The notes below the pieces were generated by a model that was given only the letters and a program-made list of their open reading frames with translations, did not search any database and was not told the DNA's origin. Made by a program: the position numbers and the translations under genes. Below are positions 15,566 through 23,210 of a stretch of DNA of 32,962 bases, in pieces (the first letter of the stretch is position 1; each line of letters starts with the position of its first letter). This DNA comes from Nitrospirota bacterium (lineage in GTDB: Bacteria > Nitrospirota > Thermodesulfovibrionia > UBA6902), in contig JACRQA010000008.1 of assembly GCA_016222915.1 (NCBI GenBank), positions 1 through 32,962 on the forward strand. Reading direction: 5' to 3'.

Positions 15566-16051
15566 TTATGCCGGGAGCGGCGCTTCATTTTTTGAAACAA
15601 CCACCAGCGGACATTTTAATTTCTTCCACGCGTCAGACAGTTTTCTTTCACCCCCTTTACATTCGACCTCTAGTTCAAATTTTGAACCGACAATAACAAA
15701 AAGTATTTCGCTCCTCTTGTACGTATAATCGAGAATCGCCTGTTTGACGCACCCGATTTTCATTACAAGACTGAACCTGAATCCTTCCGTCTTTACTTCA
15801 GATAAAAAGTTGTTCAGATTTACTCTCTCTCTCTCAAAAGGGGTCACGTACAGGACTTCCAGCACCGCATTTGTCCTCTGGCTGACATTCAACGCGTATT
15901 TAAGTGCGCTCCTGTCAAAGAGGCTGTCGGAGATTGCAAGAAGGACCGTCTTCTGACCTTTATGGATCTCTCTTGCCGTTTCGAACTCTCCGGCTTCGGC
16001 AAAGGCGGCCGCCGCCATTGTGTCCCCGATTTTCCTGATGACCTTTTTCAT
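15566..16051 (-). CDS. USP-like protein with N-terminal AFAEAGE segment
   Basis: The 161-residue protein starts with KIGDTMAAAAFAEAGEFETA (8-27), the same segment found in the free small proteins encoded directly upstream. From about 34 it has a USP-like alpha/beta fold (KTVLLAISDSLFDRSALKYAL to CPLVVVSKN), but it lacks the G-x2-G-x9-G-S ATP loop, so it is probably a non-ATP USP type. It lies between the two small genes (upstream) and the TSUP gene (downstream, 66 bases), all in one direction. The fusion suggests the segment and the USP domain work together. Ribosome site weak (AGAGAG). Confidence 0.7.
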   Translation of the reverse strand: MKKVIRKIGDTMAAAAFAEAGEFETAREIHKGQKTVLLAISDSLFDRSALKYALNVSQRTNAVLEVLYVTPFERERVNLNNFLSEVKTEGFRFSLVMKIGCVKQAILDYTYKRSEILFVIVGSKFELEVECKGGERKLSDAWKKLKCPLVVVSKNEAPLPA

Positions 16052-16082
16052 TCAGTCTCTCTGCAATAATAGTTAAAGGTTA

Positions 16083-16250
16083 TTATTTCCCCGGCGCCCT
16101 TAACTGGGTACGAGGTCTTTTGGTGACCTGCTTTCTCTTCTGGTCCCTTTTTTCTTCTCTCATGATTTCTTCGGCAGTCTCATGCTCTCCTGCCTCCGCG
16201 AATGCCGCTGCTGCGTAAACGTCCTCTAATTTCTTCAGAAACTTTTTCAT
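16083..16250 (-). CDS. Small AFAEAGE protein, tandem copy A
   Basis: This 55-residue protein has a basic N-terminus (MKKFLKKLED), the core VYAAAAFAEAGEHETAEEI (11-29) and a charged, basic tail ending QLRAPGK. No membrane span, signal or known domain. The ribosome site AAGGAGG is well placed before the ATG at 16250. It is 14 bases downstream of an almost identical gene (copy B), showing a recent tandem duplication, and 31 bases upstream of the USP-like gene that carries the same core. A third relative is at 25679-25846. Function unknown; the likely structure is a helical hairpin. Confidence 0.75.
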   Translation of the reverse strand: MKKFLKKLEDVYAAAAFAEAGEHETAEEIMREEKRDQKRKQVTKRPRTQLRAPGK

Positions 16251-16264
16251 GGTTCCCTCCTTAC

Positions 16265-16423
16265 CTAAGCCCTTAACTGGGTGCCCGGTCTTTTTGTGAT
16301 CTGTTTTCTGGTCTGGTCCCTTTTCTCTTCCCTTATACTTCCCATAGCAGTCTCATGCTCTCCTGCCTCCGCGAATGCCGCTGCTGCATAAACGTCCTCT
16401 AATTTTTTCAGAAGCTTTTTCAT
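16265..16423 (-). CDS. Small AFAEAGE protein, tandem copy B
   Basis: This 52-residue protein (MKKLLKKLED, VYAAAAFAEAGEHETAMGSI, tail ending GTQLRA) is nearly the same as copy A in its first 26 residues, then differs by a few substitutions and a shorter C-terminus. AAGGAGG precedes the ATG at 16423. As the first gene after a candidate sigma-54 promoter, it probably opens the operon small B, small A, USP-like, TSUP, membrane protein. The first 26 codons differ from copy A only at scattered positions. Confidence 0.75.
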   Translation of the reverse strand: MKKLLKKLEDVYAAAAFAEAGEHETAMGSIREEKRDQTRKQITKRPGTQLRA

Positions 16424-16488
16424 GGTTCCCTCCTTTTTATTGTTAGGTTAAATTTTTTCTTTTAATGATTGGATAATGCATCTTCTAT

Positions 16489-16504
16489 ATCACGATCCGT
16501 GCCA
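16489..16504 (-). promoter_or_regulatory. Candidate sigma-54 promoter of the small-protein/TSUP operon
   Basis: The minus strand reads TGGCACGGATCGTGAT. The -24 block TGGCACG is perfect, but the -12 block has GA where GC is expected. It lies 65 bases upstream of copy B. Support comes from the better site at 31960-31975 before another operon of the same type. Confidence 0.35.
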
Positions 16505-16815
16505 GGATTGATGAATGGTATAACTATCTAATTTAATGACGTTTTACTCGTAAAGCACCTGGCTGAAAAAAGGGAGCGATTGTTGCAGTTTGCAATTAGC
16601 GAATAAACAAGAGGTATACTCACTATCCTGGAATGAACCGGCAACATTATGAAACAAAAAGGAATTTACCCATATTTCCCCTGAGCTGAAACAACTCTGT
16701 TGCATCATAATAGCCAGGGATTGCATAATGCAACAAATATGAGTTATGCTTTCTAAACAGCAAGTTCCTGATACAATGCACCTGCCCCAACTGAATGAAA
16801 GGACATAAATAACCA
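16505..16815. promoter_or_regulatory. Divergent regulatory region with TTGCAT inverted repeats
   Basis: Between the small-protein operon (minus) and the sigma-54 activator (plus) lie TGTTGCAT at 16698-16705 and its inverted match ATGCAACA at 16728-16735, plus the 13-base palindrome TTGCATAATGCAA at 16721-16733. A further TTGCAGTTTGCAA-like pair is near 16583. These could be activator sites serving one or both directions. No gene is seen in this 311-base stretch. Confidence 0.4.
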
Positions 16816-18180
16816 ATGGACGGCACTGCCAAAGTACTTATAGTTGACGATGAAAAGATCACGCTTAAAAACCTGGTGCACGCTATGAAAAAAGAAGGCT
16901 ATGAAGTCGTCGGCACCAATAACAGCGCCAATGCCATTAAATATATTGATGAGCAGGAATTCGATGTCGTGCTGACGGACATACGCATGGACAAGGTAGA
17001 CGGAATGCAGATACTTAAAAAATGCAGGGAGCTTTATCCCGATGCCGCTGTCGTCATGATGACGGGCTACGCAACGATCCAGTCCGCAACAGGCGCGATA
17101 AAACAGGGCGCACATGATTATATAGCCAAGCCTTTCAAACTGGATGAAGTGAGGAAGGTCATAAGAGAGGCAATTGAAAAGGTCAAGCTGAAAAAGGAAA
17201 ACTCTCAACTCAGAGAACAGATCGAGCAATATGAAGGGAAGGTCAAGATCATCACTCAGGATACAAACATGCAGAGGGTCCTTGATACAGCCAGGCAGAT
17301 CGCCCCGACAGACTGTAACGTGCTGATTTCAGGTGAGAGCGGGACCGGCAAGGAACTGTTTGCAAGATACATTCATATCAACAGCAAGCGCGCGGACGGT
17401 CCTTTTTTTGCGGTCAACTGCGGTGCCTTCACAGAGGAGTTGCTGACTAACGAGCTCTTCGGTCATGAAAAGGGGGCCTTCACCGGCGCGAATTCAATGA
17501 AGAACGGACTGATAGAAATGGCGTCAGGAGGCACCTTGCTGCTGGATGAGATAACGGAAATGCCGCCCTCGATGCAGGTGAAGTTATTGAGGGTCATCCA
17601 GGAAAAAGAGGTCCTCCGGCTCGGGGCCACAAAACCGATAAGCGTTGACGTGAGATTCGTGGCCGCTACCAACAGAGATATCCATGACGAAATAAAGACC
17701 GGCAGGTTCAGGCAGGACCTGTATTTCAGGCTGAATGTTGTCTCCCTCCGTGTCCCGCCTCTCTCGGAGAGAAAAGACGACATTCCTCTGCTTGGCTATT
17801 ATTTCCTGAAAAAATACTCAGCGCTTATGAAGAAAAACATCAGGGACATATCCCAGGATGTGATAGCCATCCTGATGAATTACGATTTCCCCGGCAATGT
17901 GAGGGAACTGGAAAACATCATGGAAAGAGGGGTGGCCCTCACAAACAGCGAAAAAATGGAAATTGCCCATTTGCCCGATGACCTTAAGGAATTGAGCATA
18001 AGGACGTTCAGAAAGAAAGAAGGCAAGATACCTTCTCTTGAAGAACAGGAGACGGCTTATATCAACTGGGTATTGAAAGAGGTCGGCGGCAACAGGACGG
18101 TCGCAGCCCAGGTGCTCGGCATCGACAGGGTGTCGCTCTGGAGGAAATTAAAGAAATACGGCTTTGAAGAAAGTCCCTAG
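16816..18180 (+). CDS. NtrC-family sigma-54-dependent response regulator
   Basis: This 454-residue activator has a receiver (1-120; D11/D12, phospho-acceptor D55, T83, K105), a linker coil (about 122-142), a sigma-54 AAA+ domain (about 145-375; Walker A GESGTGKE 173-180, sigma-54 contact loop GAFTGA 220-225, Walker B LLLDE 241-245) and a C-terminal Fis-type helix-turn-helix (about 425-450, GGNRTVAAQVLGIDRVSLWRKL). All key residues are intact. It stands alone, divergent from the small-protein/TSUP operon, and may control that operon's sigma-54-like promoter. Its kinase partner is not adjacent. Confidence 0.93.
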   Translation: MDGTAKVLIVDDEKITLKNLVHAMKKEGYEVVGTNNSANAIKYIDEQEFDVVLTDIRMDKVDGMQILKKCRELYPDAAVVMMTGYATIQSATGAIKQGAHDYIAKPFKLDEVRKVIREAIEKVKLKKENSQLREQIEQYEGKVKIITQDTNMQRVLDTARQIAPTDCNVLISGESGTGKELFARYIHINSKRADGPFFAVNCGAFTEELLTNELFGHEKGAFTGANSMKNGLIEMASGGTLLLDEITEMPPSMQVKLLRVIQEKEVLRLGATKPISVDVRFVAATNRDIHDEIKTGRFRQDLYFRLNVVSLRVPPLSERKDDIPLLGYYFLKKYSALMKKNIRDISQDVIAILMNYDFPGNVRELENIMERGVALTNSEKMEIAHLPDDLKELSIRTFRKKEGKIPSLEEQETAYINWVLKEVGGNRTVAAQVLGIDRVSLWRKLKKYGFEESP

Positions 18181-18186
18181 CTCTCT

Positions 18187-18204
18187 AAAGCCTAAGGCCT
18201 TTTT
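18187..18204 (+). terminator. Weak terminator-like hairpin after the sigma-54 activator
   Basis: AAAGCC-TAA-GGCCTTT forms a 6-bp stem with one bulged base and runs into TTTTT on the plus strand, starting 7 bases after the activator stop. It overlaps the end of the convergent USP gene. Confidence 0.35.
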
Positions 18205-19085
18205 ACGACCAGCACAGCGCATTCGGAAAGTCCGATGACCCTCTCTGTCACGCTTCCCATCAGGAGTTTTGCAAGGCCGGTCCTGCCGTGACTGCCGACT
18301 ATTATAAGATCAGTCCTGTTTTCTTTGGCACTCTCGATGACCGCATCATATGGCCTGCCGGCAAGGATAAATCCACTTACACTGATCCCTTCCTTTTCAG
18401 CCTTTGTCTTTGCGGCTTTGACATTCTTTTCAGCGGCCTTGCTTTCTTCATCCGAAATAAGACCTTTATGCATTTCTGAATGGACTATATCAAACGGGGA
18501 TTCAGTATCGGACGGCACAACGGAAATTATGACCAGGTTGGAACCGCAACGTTTTGCAATCTCAATCGCTTCGGAAACAGCAGCTTCACTGTATCCTGAC
18601 CCGTCGGTGGCGACAAGGATGTTTTTAAATCCTATCCGGGCGGCCCTCGGAACGACGAGTACGCTGCACGGTGAATGCCCGATCACCCTTGCTGTCTCGC
18701 TCCCCATTATCAGTCTCTTGAGGCCTTTTCTCCCGCGCCTGCCCATAATTATCATAGAGGCTTTGTTTTTAGATGCCTCTTCGGTTATGTATTGATAAGC
18801 GTCTTCACCCTGGCGCGCGATAATGTCACAATCAATCCCTTCCTTTGAAGCGCGCTCTTTTACCGATTCGAGTACCGATCTGGTCTGTTTTTCAGCCTTC
18901 TCGACAAGCTGGGGCGCGATGGTCTCATATTCCGGATTTGTCTCAACAACCGAGACGACAAGAAGTTGCGACGAGCACCGCTTTGCAAGGCTGATGGCTT
19001 CCCTGACAGCGCCTTCGCTGAATTCGGAGCCGTCTGTTGACAAGAGGAGTTTTTCAAGTTTTGTCGGACAGAATTGATCGGTCAT
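18192..19085 (-). CDS. Tandem universal stress protein, second subtype
   Basis: This 297-residue protein has two UspA domains (about 10-145 and 152-297). Each carries G-x2-G-x9-G-S: GRRGRKGLKRLIMGS and GSHGRTGLAKLLMGS. It is more distant from the tandem USPs at 12626 and 27256 than those are from each other. The ATG at 19085 comes one base after the stop of the 139-residue membrane gene, with GGAGGA inside that gene's end, so the two are coupled. It is the last gene of a TSUP, small membrane protein, USP operon. Confidence 0.9.
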   Translation of the reverse strand: MTDQFCPTKLEKLLLSTDGSEFSEGAVREAISLAKRCSSQLLVVSVVETNPEYETIAPQLVEKAEKQTRSVLESVKERASKEGIDCDIIARQGEDAYQYITEEASKNKASMIIMGRRGRKGLKRLIMGSETARVIGHSPCSVLVVPRAARIGFKNILVATDGSGYSEAAVSEAIEIAKRCGSNLVIISVVPSDTESPFDIVHSEMHKGLISDEESKAAEKNVKAAKTKAEKEGISVSGFILAGRPYDAVIESAKENRTDLIIVGSHGRTGLAKLLMGSVTERVIGLSECAVLVVKRP

Positions 19086-19086
19086 A

Positions 19087-19506
19087 TTAGTGTCCTCCTA
19101 CTTTAAGGATACCGCTTGCGGCAAGCGCCAGCACCGCCACTTCGAGTATTGCAATTATCACGTATGGCGTATCTTTCTTCCTTAAAAGGATCGGCAATAT
19201 AGCTAGGTAACACACAATAGTCAGTCCGGCAAGCATGGCGATCCCGACAAAATTCATATAGTCCCCTTTGCCTGCCATGGCAACCCATCCCCATCCTGTC
19301 GGAGCGTTCAGCACGTGGATATAATCCTTTGCCTTCATCCCCCAGTAGTTAGGCAGCTCTTCTATAGGAACAAAAGACTGAAATATTCCTGAAACATATA
19401 TGATAAAAGTGAATGTCAGCACTGCTAATCCGAACCACATACCGATGTTTAGAATATTTGCGTATGCAATCTGTTCTTCAGAAGCCTTTACTTTTTCATT
19501 GCTCAT
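19087..19506 (-). CDS. Three-span membrane protein between TSUP and USP (DUF1634-like?)
   Basis: The 139-residue protein has predicted spans at about 19-41, 86-108 and 114-134, with a hydrophilic external loop in between. Its length, the span after YANILNIG and the LPILLRKKDTPYVIIAI segment recall DUF1634, a family often encoded beside TSUP exporters; this is a resemblance, not a firm assignment. AAGGAG precedes the ATG. It lies 56 bases after the TSUP gene, with an 11-bp palindrome in that gap, and overlaps the ribosome site of the USP gene. Confidence 0.7.
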   Translation of the reverse strand: MSNEKVKASEEQIAYANILNIGMWFGLAVLTFTFIIYVSGIFQSFVPIEELPNYWGMKAKDYIHVLNAPTGWGWVAMAGKGDYMNFVGIAMLAGLTIVCYLAILPILLRKKDTPYVIIAILEVAVLALAASGILKVGGH

Positions 19507-19524
19507 TTTCTATTCTCCTTTAAA

Positions 19525-19547
19525 ACCGTTCAAACCGTTTGAACGGT
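19525..19547. repeat. Perfect palindrome ACCGTTCAAAC-C-GTTTGAACGGT (copy 2)
   Basis: Two 11-base arms are perfectly complementary around one central base. It is placed between the TSUP stop (19563) and the ribosome site of the 139-residue membrane gene. A near copy is at 9211-9229. The tiny spacer favours a protein operator, although an RNA hairpin that tunes downstream expression is possible. There is no U tail. Confidence 0.6.
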
Positions 19548-19562
19548 CCGATTATTTAATCC

Positions 19563-20531
19563 TTACTTCCAGATGCCGAGCCCTTTAAGTAATGCCCTCA
19601 AACCTGCAAAGAGCAGAAGTCCGATGACCATCCATTTGATGGCCTTTGGTTTTGTCCTGGCCAATATTTTTACTCCGACCATCGAGCCAAGCATTATTCC
19701 TACTATGGACGGTGCAACGATCATTGGCAGGACTGCTCCTTCATTCAGGTAAATCCATGCCGCGGATGTGTCCGTTATCGAGAGCAGGAACTTGCTTGTC
19801 GCTACAGATACTTTCAAGGGGGCGCCCATCATAAGATTAAGCACCGGCACATTGGCCCAGCCTGCGCCAAGTCCGAACATTCCTGCCATTACCCCTATAA
19901 TAATAAACATAAACAAAGCCTGCGGTGTTTTATGGACCTTCCACTCAACATCTTTTCCGAGTGATTGCTCGGTGTATATTCCGGTAATCGCGAGACTCTG
20001 TGACAGGGCGTCCGCTTTTGGAACATTAGGGAAATCGGATTTTTTGGCAAGGGCCATGATGAGCACAATAAAAAGAATAGTGGCCCCAAGCAAAGTCTGT
20101 ATAACATTTTGAGGTAATGCAAGGCCGATCAATGCCCCGCCTATTGCCGCTGCCGAGGCGATCAAGGCAACAGGCAACGCCAGACGGAGACTTGCAAGAT
20201 TTCTTTTTAACAGGCCGGGGCCTGCGGCAAGTGCGCCTGCAAGCGCCACAAGGAGTCCGGCCCCTCTGACGAAGTCGAGATTGAAGGGGTAGAACCCACC
20301 GATAATCGGAACGAACAATACACCCCCTCCTACTCCTCCGAGCACGGCCACAATACCGAGGACAAAGGTAACAACCAGAAGAGAAAGGGGCCATACCCAC
20401 CACGCAACATTTGAAGCTGCAGCAGCAGGGAGCGCCTCAGACGCTTCAGTCGAAGCAAATACTGTAACTGCCCCGGCAATCAGGACCAGGGAGACAGCCA
20501 GGAAAATTAAGACTCTCGTAGTTTTAGACAT
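19563..20531 (-). CDS. TSUP (TauE/SafE-like) anion exporter
   Basis: This 322-residue protein has an N-terminal signal-like span (about 8-26), a short Ala-rich external stretch and then eight or so spans in two TSUP halves. The first half has GGVGGGVLFVPIIGGF and the second has AGMFGLGAGWANVPVLNLMMGAP, the paired glycine-rich signatures of the family. It is intact and not closely related to the TSUP proteins at 14332 and 26165. GGAAGG precedes the ATG. It leads an operon with the three-span protein and the tandem USP. Its substrate is unknown, though sulfur oxyanions are the usual family cargo. Confidence 0.88.
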   Translation of the reverse strand: MSKTTRVLIFLAVSLVLIAGAVTVFASTEASEALPAAAASNVAWWVWPLSLLVVTFVLGIVAVLGGVGGGVLFVPIIGGFYPFNLDFVRGAGLLVALAGALAAGPGLLKRNLASLRLALPVALIASAAAIGGALIGLALPQNVIQTLLGATILFIVLIMALAKKSDFPNVPKADALSQSLAITGIYTEQSLGKDVEWKVHKTPQALFMFIIIGVMAGMFGLGAGWANVPVLNLMMGAPLKVSVATSKFLLSITDTSAAWIYLNEGAVLPMIVAPSIVGIMLGSMVGVKILARTKPKAIKWMVIGLLLFAGLRALLKGLGIWK

Positions 20532-20745
20532 TTTGTTCGTCCTTCCGTGTATTAAGAATATTTTTTGAAGAGCTTGATTGCTTCACTTTGAATCAATGTT
20601 GTTGTAATTTGAAACATAAATAATATAAGGATTTGACCGGACTAAATCAATATAAATTTTGTTATACTGAGTTAAAAATAATTTATTTATATCAGATAAA
20701 TTGTACAGTAACGCATGATTTTGTTTATCATCATATACAACGAAA
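20532..20745. promoter_or_regulatory. AT-rich divergent promoter region of TSUP and receiver-Lon genes
   Basis: This 214-base AT-rich gap must hold promoters in both directions. TATACT near 20670 and TTGACC near 20634 are promoter-like on the plus strand, but their spacing (24 bases) is wrong for a single sigma-70 site. No sigma-54 pattern was found. There is no clear ribosome site before the receiver-Lon ATG. Confidence 0.3.
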
Positions 20746-22758
20746 ATGAATTTTTTCAGAAAATCCGACGATAAACTTCAGGCAGAGACCATTAATGAAT
20801 TGAGGCAGAAGGTGAGCTCCGCCGGCCTGCCTCATCATGTGCTGGACGTTGCAAATTCCGAAATAGACATGCTCTCAAGGATAAGCCCGACCGTTGCAGA
20901 ATATACAATAGGGCTTTCTTACCTGGATTACTTGACCGGGCTTCCATGGAACAAGAAGACAGAGGACAATCTTGATATTGAAAGGGCGGCAAAAATCCTG
21001 GATGAAAGACATTACGGTTTACAGGAGATCAAACAGAGAATACTGGAGCACCTTGCAGTCAAGATACTTACGTCCCACAAAAAACCGAGTGTGCTGGTAG
21101 TCGATGACGAGAAGATTGTGACCAGGAACCTAGAGCATTCATTGAAAAAAGAGGGGTACGCGGTAATGACCGCAAACAGCGGCGGTGAGGCCTTTGCCAG
21201 GCTTGAGGATTTCGCCTTTGACGTTGTAATAACAGACCTGAAGATGGAGAAGATCAGCGGACTGGATGTGCTTGAAAAGGCAAAGCTGAAATATCCGGAC
21301 ACGCAGGTCATCCTGATTACCGGCTACGCTACAATCGACTCGGCAGTGGATTCCATAAAGAAGGGGGCCTTTCATTACCTTTCAAAGCCGTTCAATCTCG
21401 ACGACGTCCGTTCAGCGGTAAAAAAGGCGCTTGAGAAAAAAGTCTTTGACAGGGCCACAAAGGGTTCGGTGCTTTGCTTCTCAGGACCGCCGGGAACAGG
21501 GAAAACTTCACTGGGAAAGGCCATAGCAGATGCCCTGGGCAGAAAATTCGCGAGGATCTCTTTGGGCGGCATTAAAGATGAAGCGGAAATAAGAGGGCAC
21601 AGAAGGACATACGCCGGCGCAATGCCCGGCCGTATTATCGATGAGATCAACAGGCTTGGGTCTTGCAACCCCGTGCTTATGCTTGACGAGCTGGACAAGA
21701 TGGGGCAGGATTTCAAAGGAGATCCGGCGTCGGCGCTTCTGGAGGCCCTGGATCCGGAGCAAAACAAAAATTTCATAGACCATTATATTGATATACCTTT
21801 TGACCTCTCAAGCGTAATGTTCATTGTGACGGCCAATATCGCAGACAATATTCAGGACGCGCTTAGGGACCGTATGGAGGTCATAGAGTTCTCCGGATAC
21901 ACTGAGGACGAAAAGAGCCATATCGCCCTGCAATATCTCGTTCCCAAACAAACTCATTTAAAAGGCCTTTCGGAATCTCCTCCCGAATTTACGCCGGATG
22001 CTATAACAAAAATCATTCATGAATATACCCGGGAGGCGGGCATCAGGAACCTTGAGAGACAGGTCGCCGCAGTCTGCCGGAAGATCGCCTCGGATTTTGT
22101 CCGTAACAAAGAGTCGGCCATGAACATAAAAATAACGCCCGATATCGTGGACAAATATCTTGGAATGGGCAGGTACCAGCACGAAATAGCTGACGAGGAA
22201 AACAGGACAGGCGTCACCACCGGTCTGGTCTGGACCGAAACCGGAGGTGAGATCATCTTTGTTGAGACCGTAAAAATGAAAGGCAAAGGGGGGCTTATTC
22301 TTACCGGATCTCTCGGAGATGTTATGCGCGAATCGGCTCAGGCCGCCCTGAGTTATATAAGGAGCAATGCCGCGTCGCTCGGCATCGAAGACAATTTCTT
22401 TGAGGCGCAGGACATACATGTGCATGTTCCAGCCGGGGCCATCCCGAAAGACGGTCCTTCAGCCGGGGCCACTATTGCGGTCTCACTGGTATCTCTTTTA
22501 ACGGGAAGACCTGTAAGAAGGGATGTCGCAATATCAGGAGAGCTGACATTGACCGGAAGACTGCTGCCCGTTGGAGGAGTAAAGGAGAAACTGCTGGCAG
22601 CCCGCCGTGCCGGAGTTAAGATAGTGGCCCTGCCTGTGAAAAACAAAGCTGATATTGAAAGTCTCGCGCAGGACGCAAAGAAAGGCATTGATATCAGGTT
22701 TGCCGACAGGATAGATGATTTTATCAGTCTGGCGCTTGAAGCGCCGGGGATTAAATAA
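20746..22758 (+). CDS. Lon protease with an embedded response-regulator receiver domain
   Basis: The 670-residue protein has a Lon linker helix region (about 55-105, YLDYLTGLPW...HYGLQEIKQRILEHLAV). A complete receiver (115-232: D120/D121, phospho-acceptor D164, T192, K214) is inserted where ordinary Lon has only about ten residues before Walker A. The Lon AAA+ module follows (Walker A G247-PPGTGKT, Walker B LMLDE 311-315, sensor-2 GIRNLER), then the S16 protease domain with catalytic S572 (PKDGPSAG) and K613 (GGVKEK). The usual N-terminal substrate-binding domain of about 200 residues is absent. All catalytic residues are present, so this should be an active, phosphorylation-tuned protease. 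A dead paralog is at 5217-6365. Confidence 0.92.
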   Translation: MNFFRKSDDKLQAETINELRQKVSSAGLPHHVLDVANSEIDMLSRISPTVAEYTIGLSYLDYLTGLPWNKKTEDNLDIERAAKILDERHYGLQEIKQRILEHLAVKILTSHKKPSVLVVDDEKIVTRNLEHSLKKEGYAVMTANSGGEAFARLEDFAFDVVITDLKMEKISGLDVLEKAKLKYPDTQVILITGYATIDSAVDSIKKGAFHYLSKPFNLDDVRSAVKKALEKKVFDRATKGSVLCFSGPPGTGKTSLGKAIADALGRKFARISLGGIKDEAEIRGHRRTYAGAMPGRIIDEINRLGSCNPVLMLDELDKMGQDFKGDPASALLEALDPEQNKNFIDHYIDIPFDLSSVMFIVTANIADNIQDALRDRMEVIEFSGYTEDEKSHIALQYLVPKQTHLKGLSESPPEFTPDAITKIIHEYTREAGIRNLERQVAAVCRKIASDFVRNKESAMNIKITPDIVDKYLGMGRYQHEIADEENRTGVTTGLVWTETGGEIIFVETVKMKGKGGLILTGSLGDVMRESAQAALSYIRSNAASLGIEDNFFEAQDIHVHVPAGAIPKDGPSAGATIAVSLVSLLTGRPVRRDVAISGELTLTGRLLPVGGVKEKLLAARRAGVKIVALPVKNKADIESLAQDAKKGIDIRFADRIDDFISLALEAPGIK

Positions 22759-22764
22759 ATATGC

Positions 22765-23145
22765 TCAGGTTGCTTTCAGCCCGGTCTCCGCTTTCTTGAC
22801 TGCTTTATAAAGCTCCTCAAACTTGAACGGCTTTACAAGAAAATCGGAAGCCCCTTTATTCAAGGCTTCGTCTATGGTTTGCTGGTCTCCGAACCCGGTA
22901 ATGATAATGACCCTGGTCCCGGCGTTTTTCTTAACAGCGGCATCCAGGACTTTCATCCCGTCGACATTCCCCATCATAAGGTCCGTGACGATGATGTCAA
23001 AATGTTTTTTCTCCAGCGCCTCAATCGCAGAAACGCCATCAAGAAAGGTCTCAACGGCGTAGCCTTCTTTTTCAAACATGCGTTTCAGCCTTTTCCCCAC
23101 AATAGGCTCATCGTCTATTATCATAAGCTGTAATCCGGCTGTCAT
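22765..23145 (-). CDS. Single-domain response regulator
   Basis: This receiver has no output domain: MTAGLQLMIIDDEP start, phospho-acceptor Asp in IIVTDLMMG, T in IIITGFG and K in FLVKPF, all intact. I chose ATG 23145, where a receiver normally begins, with AGGA close upstream. A longer form from GTG 23211 would add 22 basic residues and overlap the kinase stop by one base (TAGTG), allowing translational coupling. It follows a histidine kinase gene that is now broken, so its original phosphate donor is probably lost. It is convergent with receiver-Lon, six bases apart. Confidence 0.85.
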   Translation of the reverse strand: MTAGLQLMIIDDEPIVGKRLKRMFEKEGYAVETFLDGVSAIEALEKKHFDIIVTDLMMGNVDGMKVLDAAVKKNAGTRVIIITGFGDQQTIDEALNKGASDFLVKPFKFEELYKAVKKAETGLKAT

Positions 23146-23210
23146 TGTCCTGCGGTCTCCCGGTCCTTTTCGCTTAACGGACCGGAAAGTCTCCTTTCTG
23201 ACGGAATTCA

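Noticed and set aside
15673-15687. Palindrome GTTCAAATTTTGAAC as a third copy of the intergenic palindrome
   Set aside because: It lies within the USP-like coding region and lacks the CCG/CGG outer bases of the two intergenic copies.
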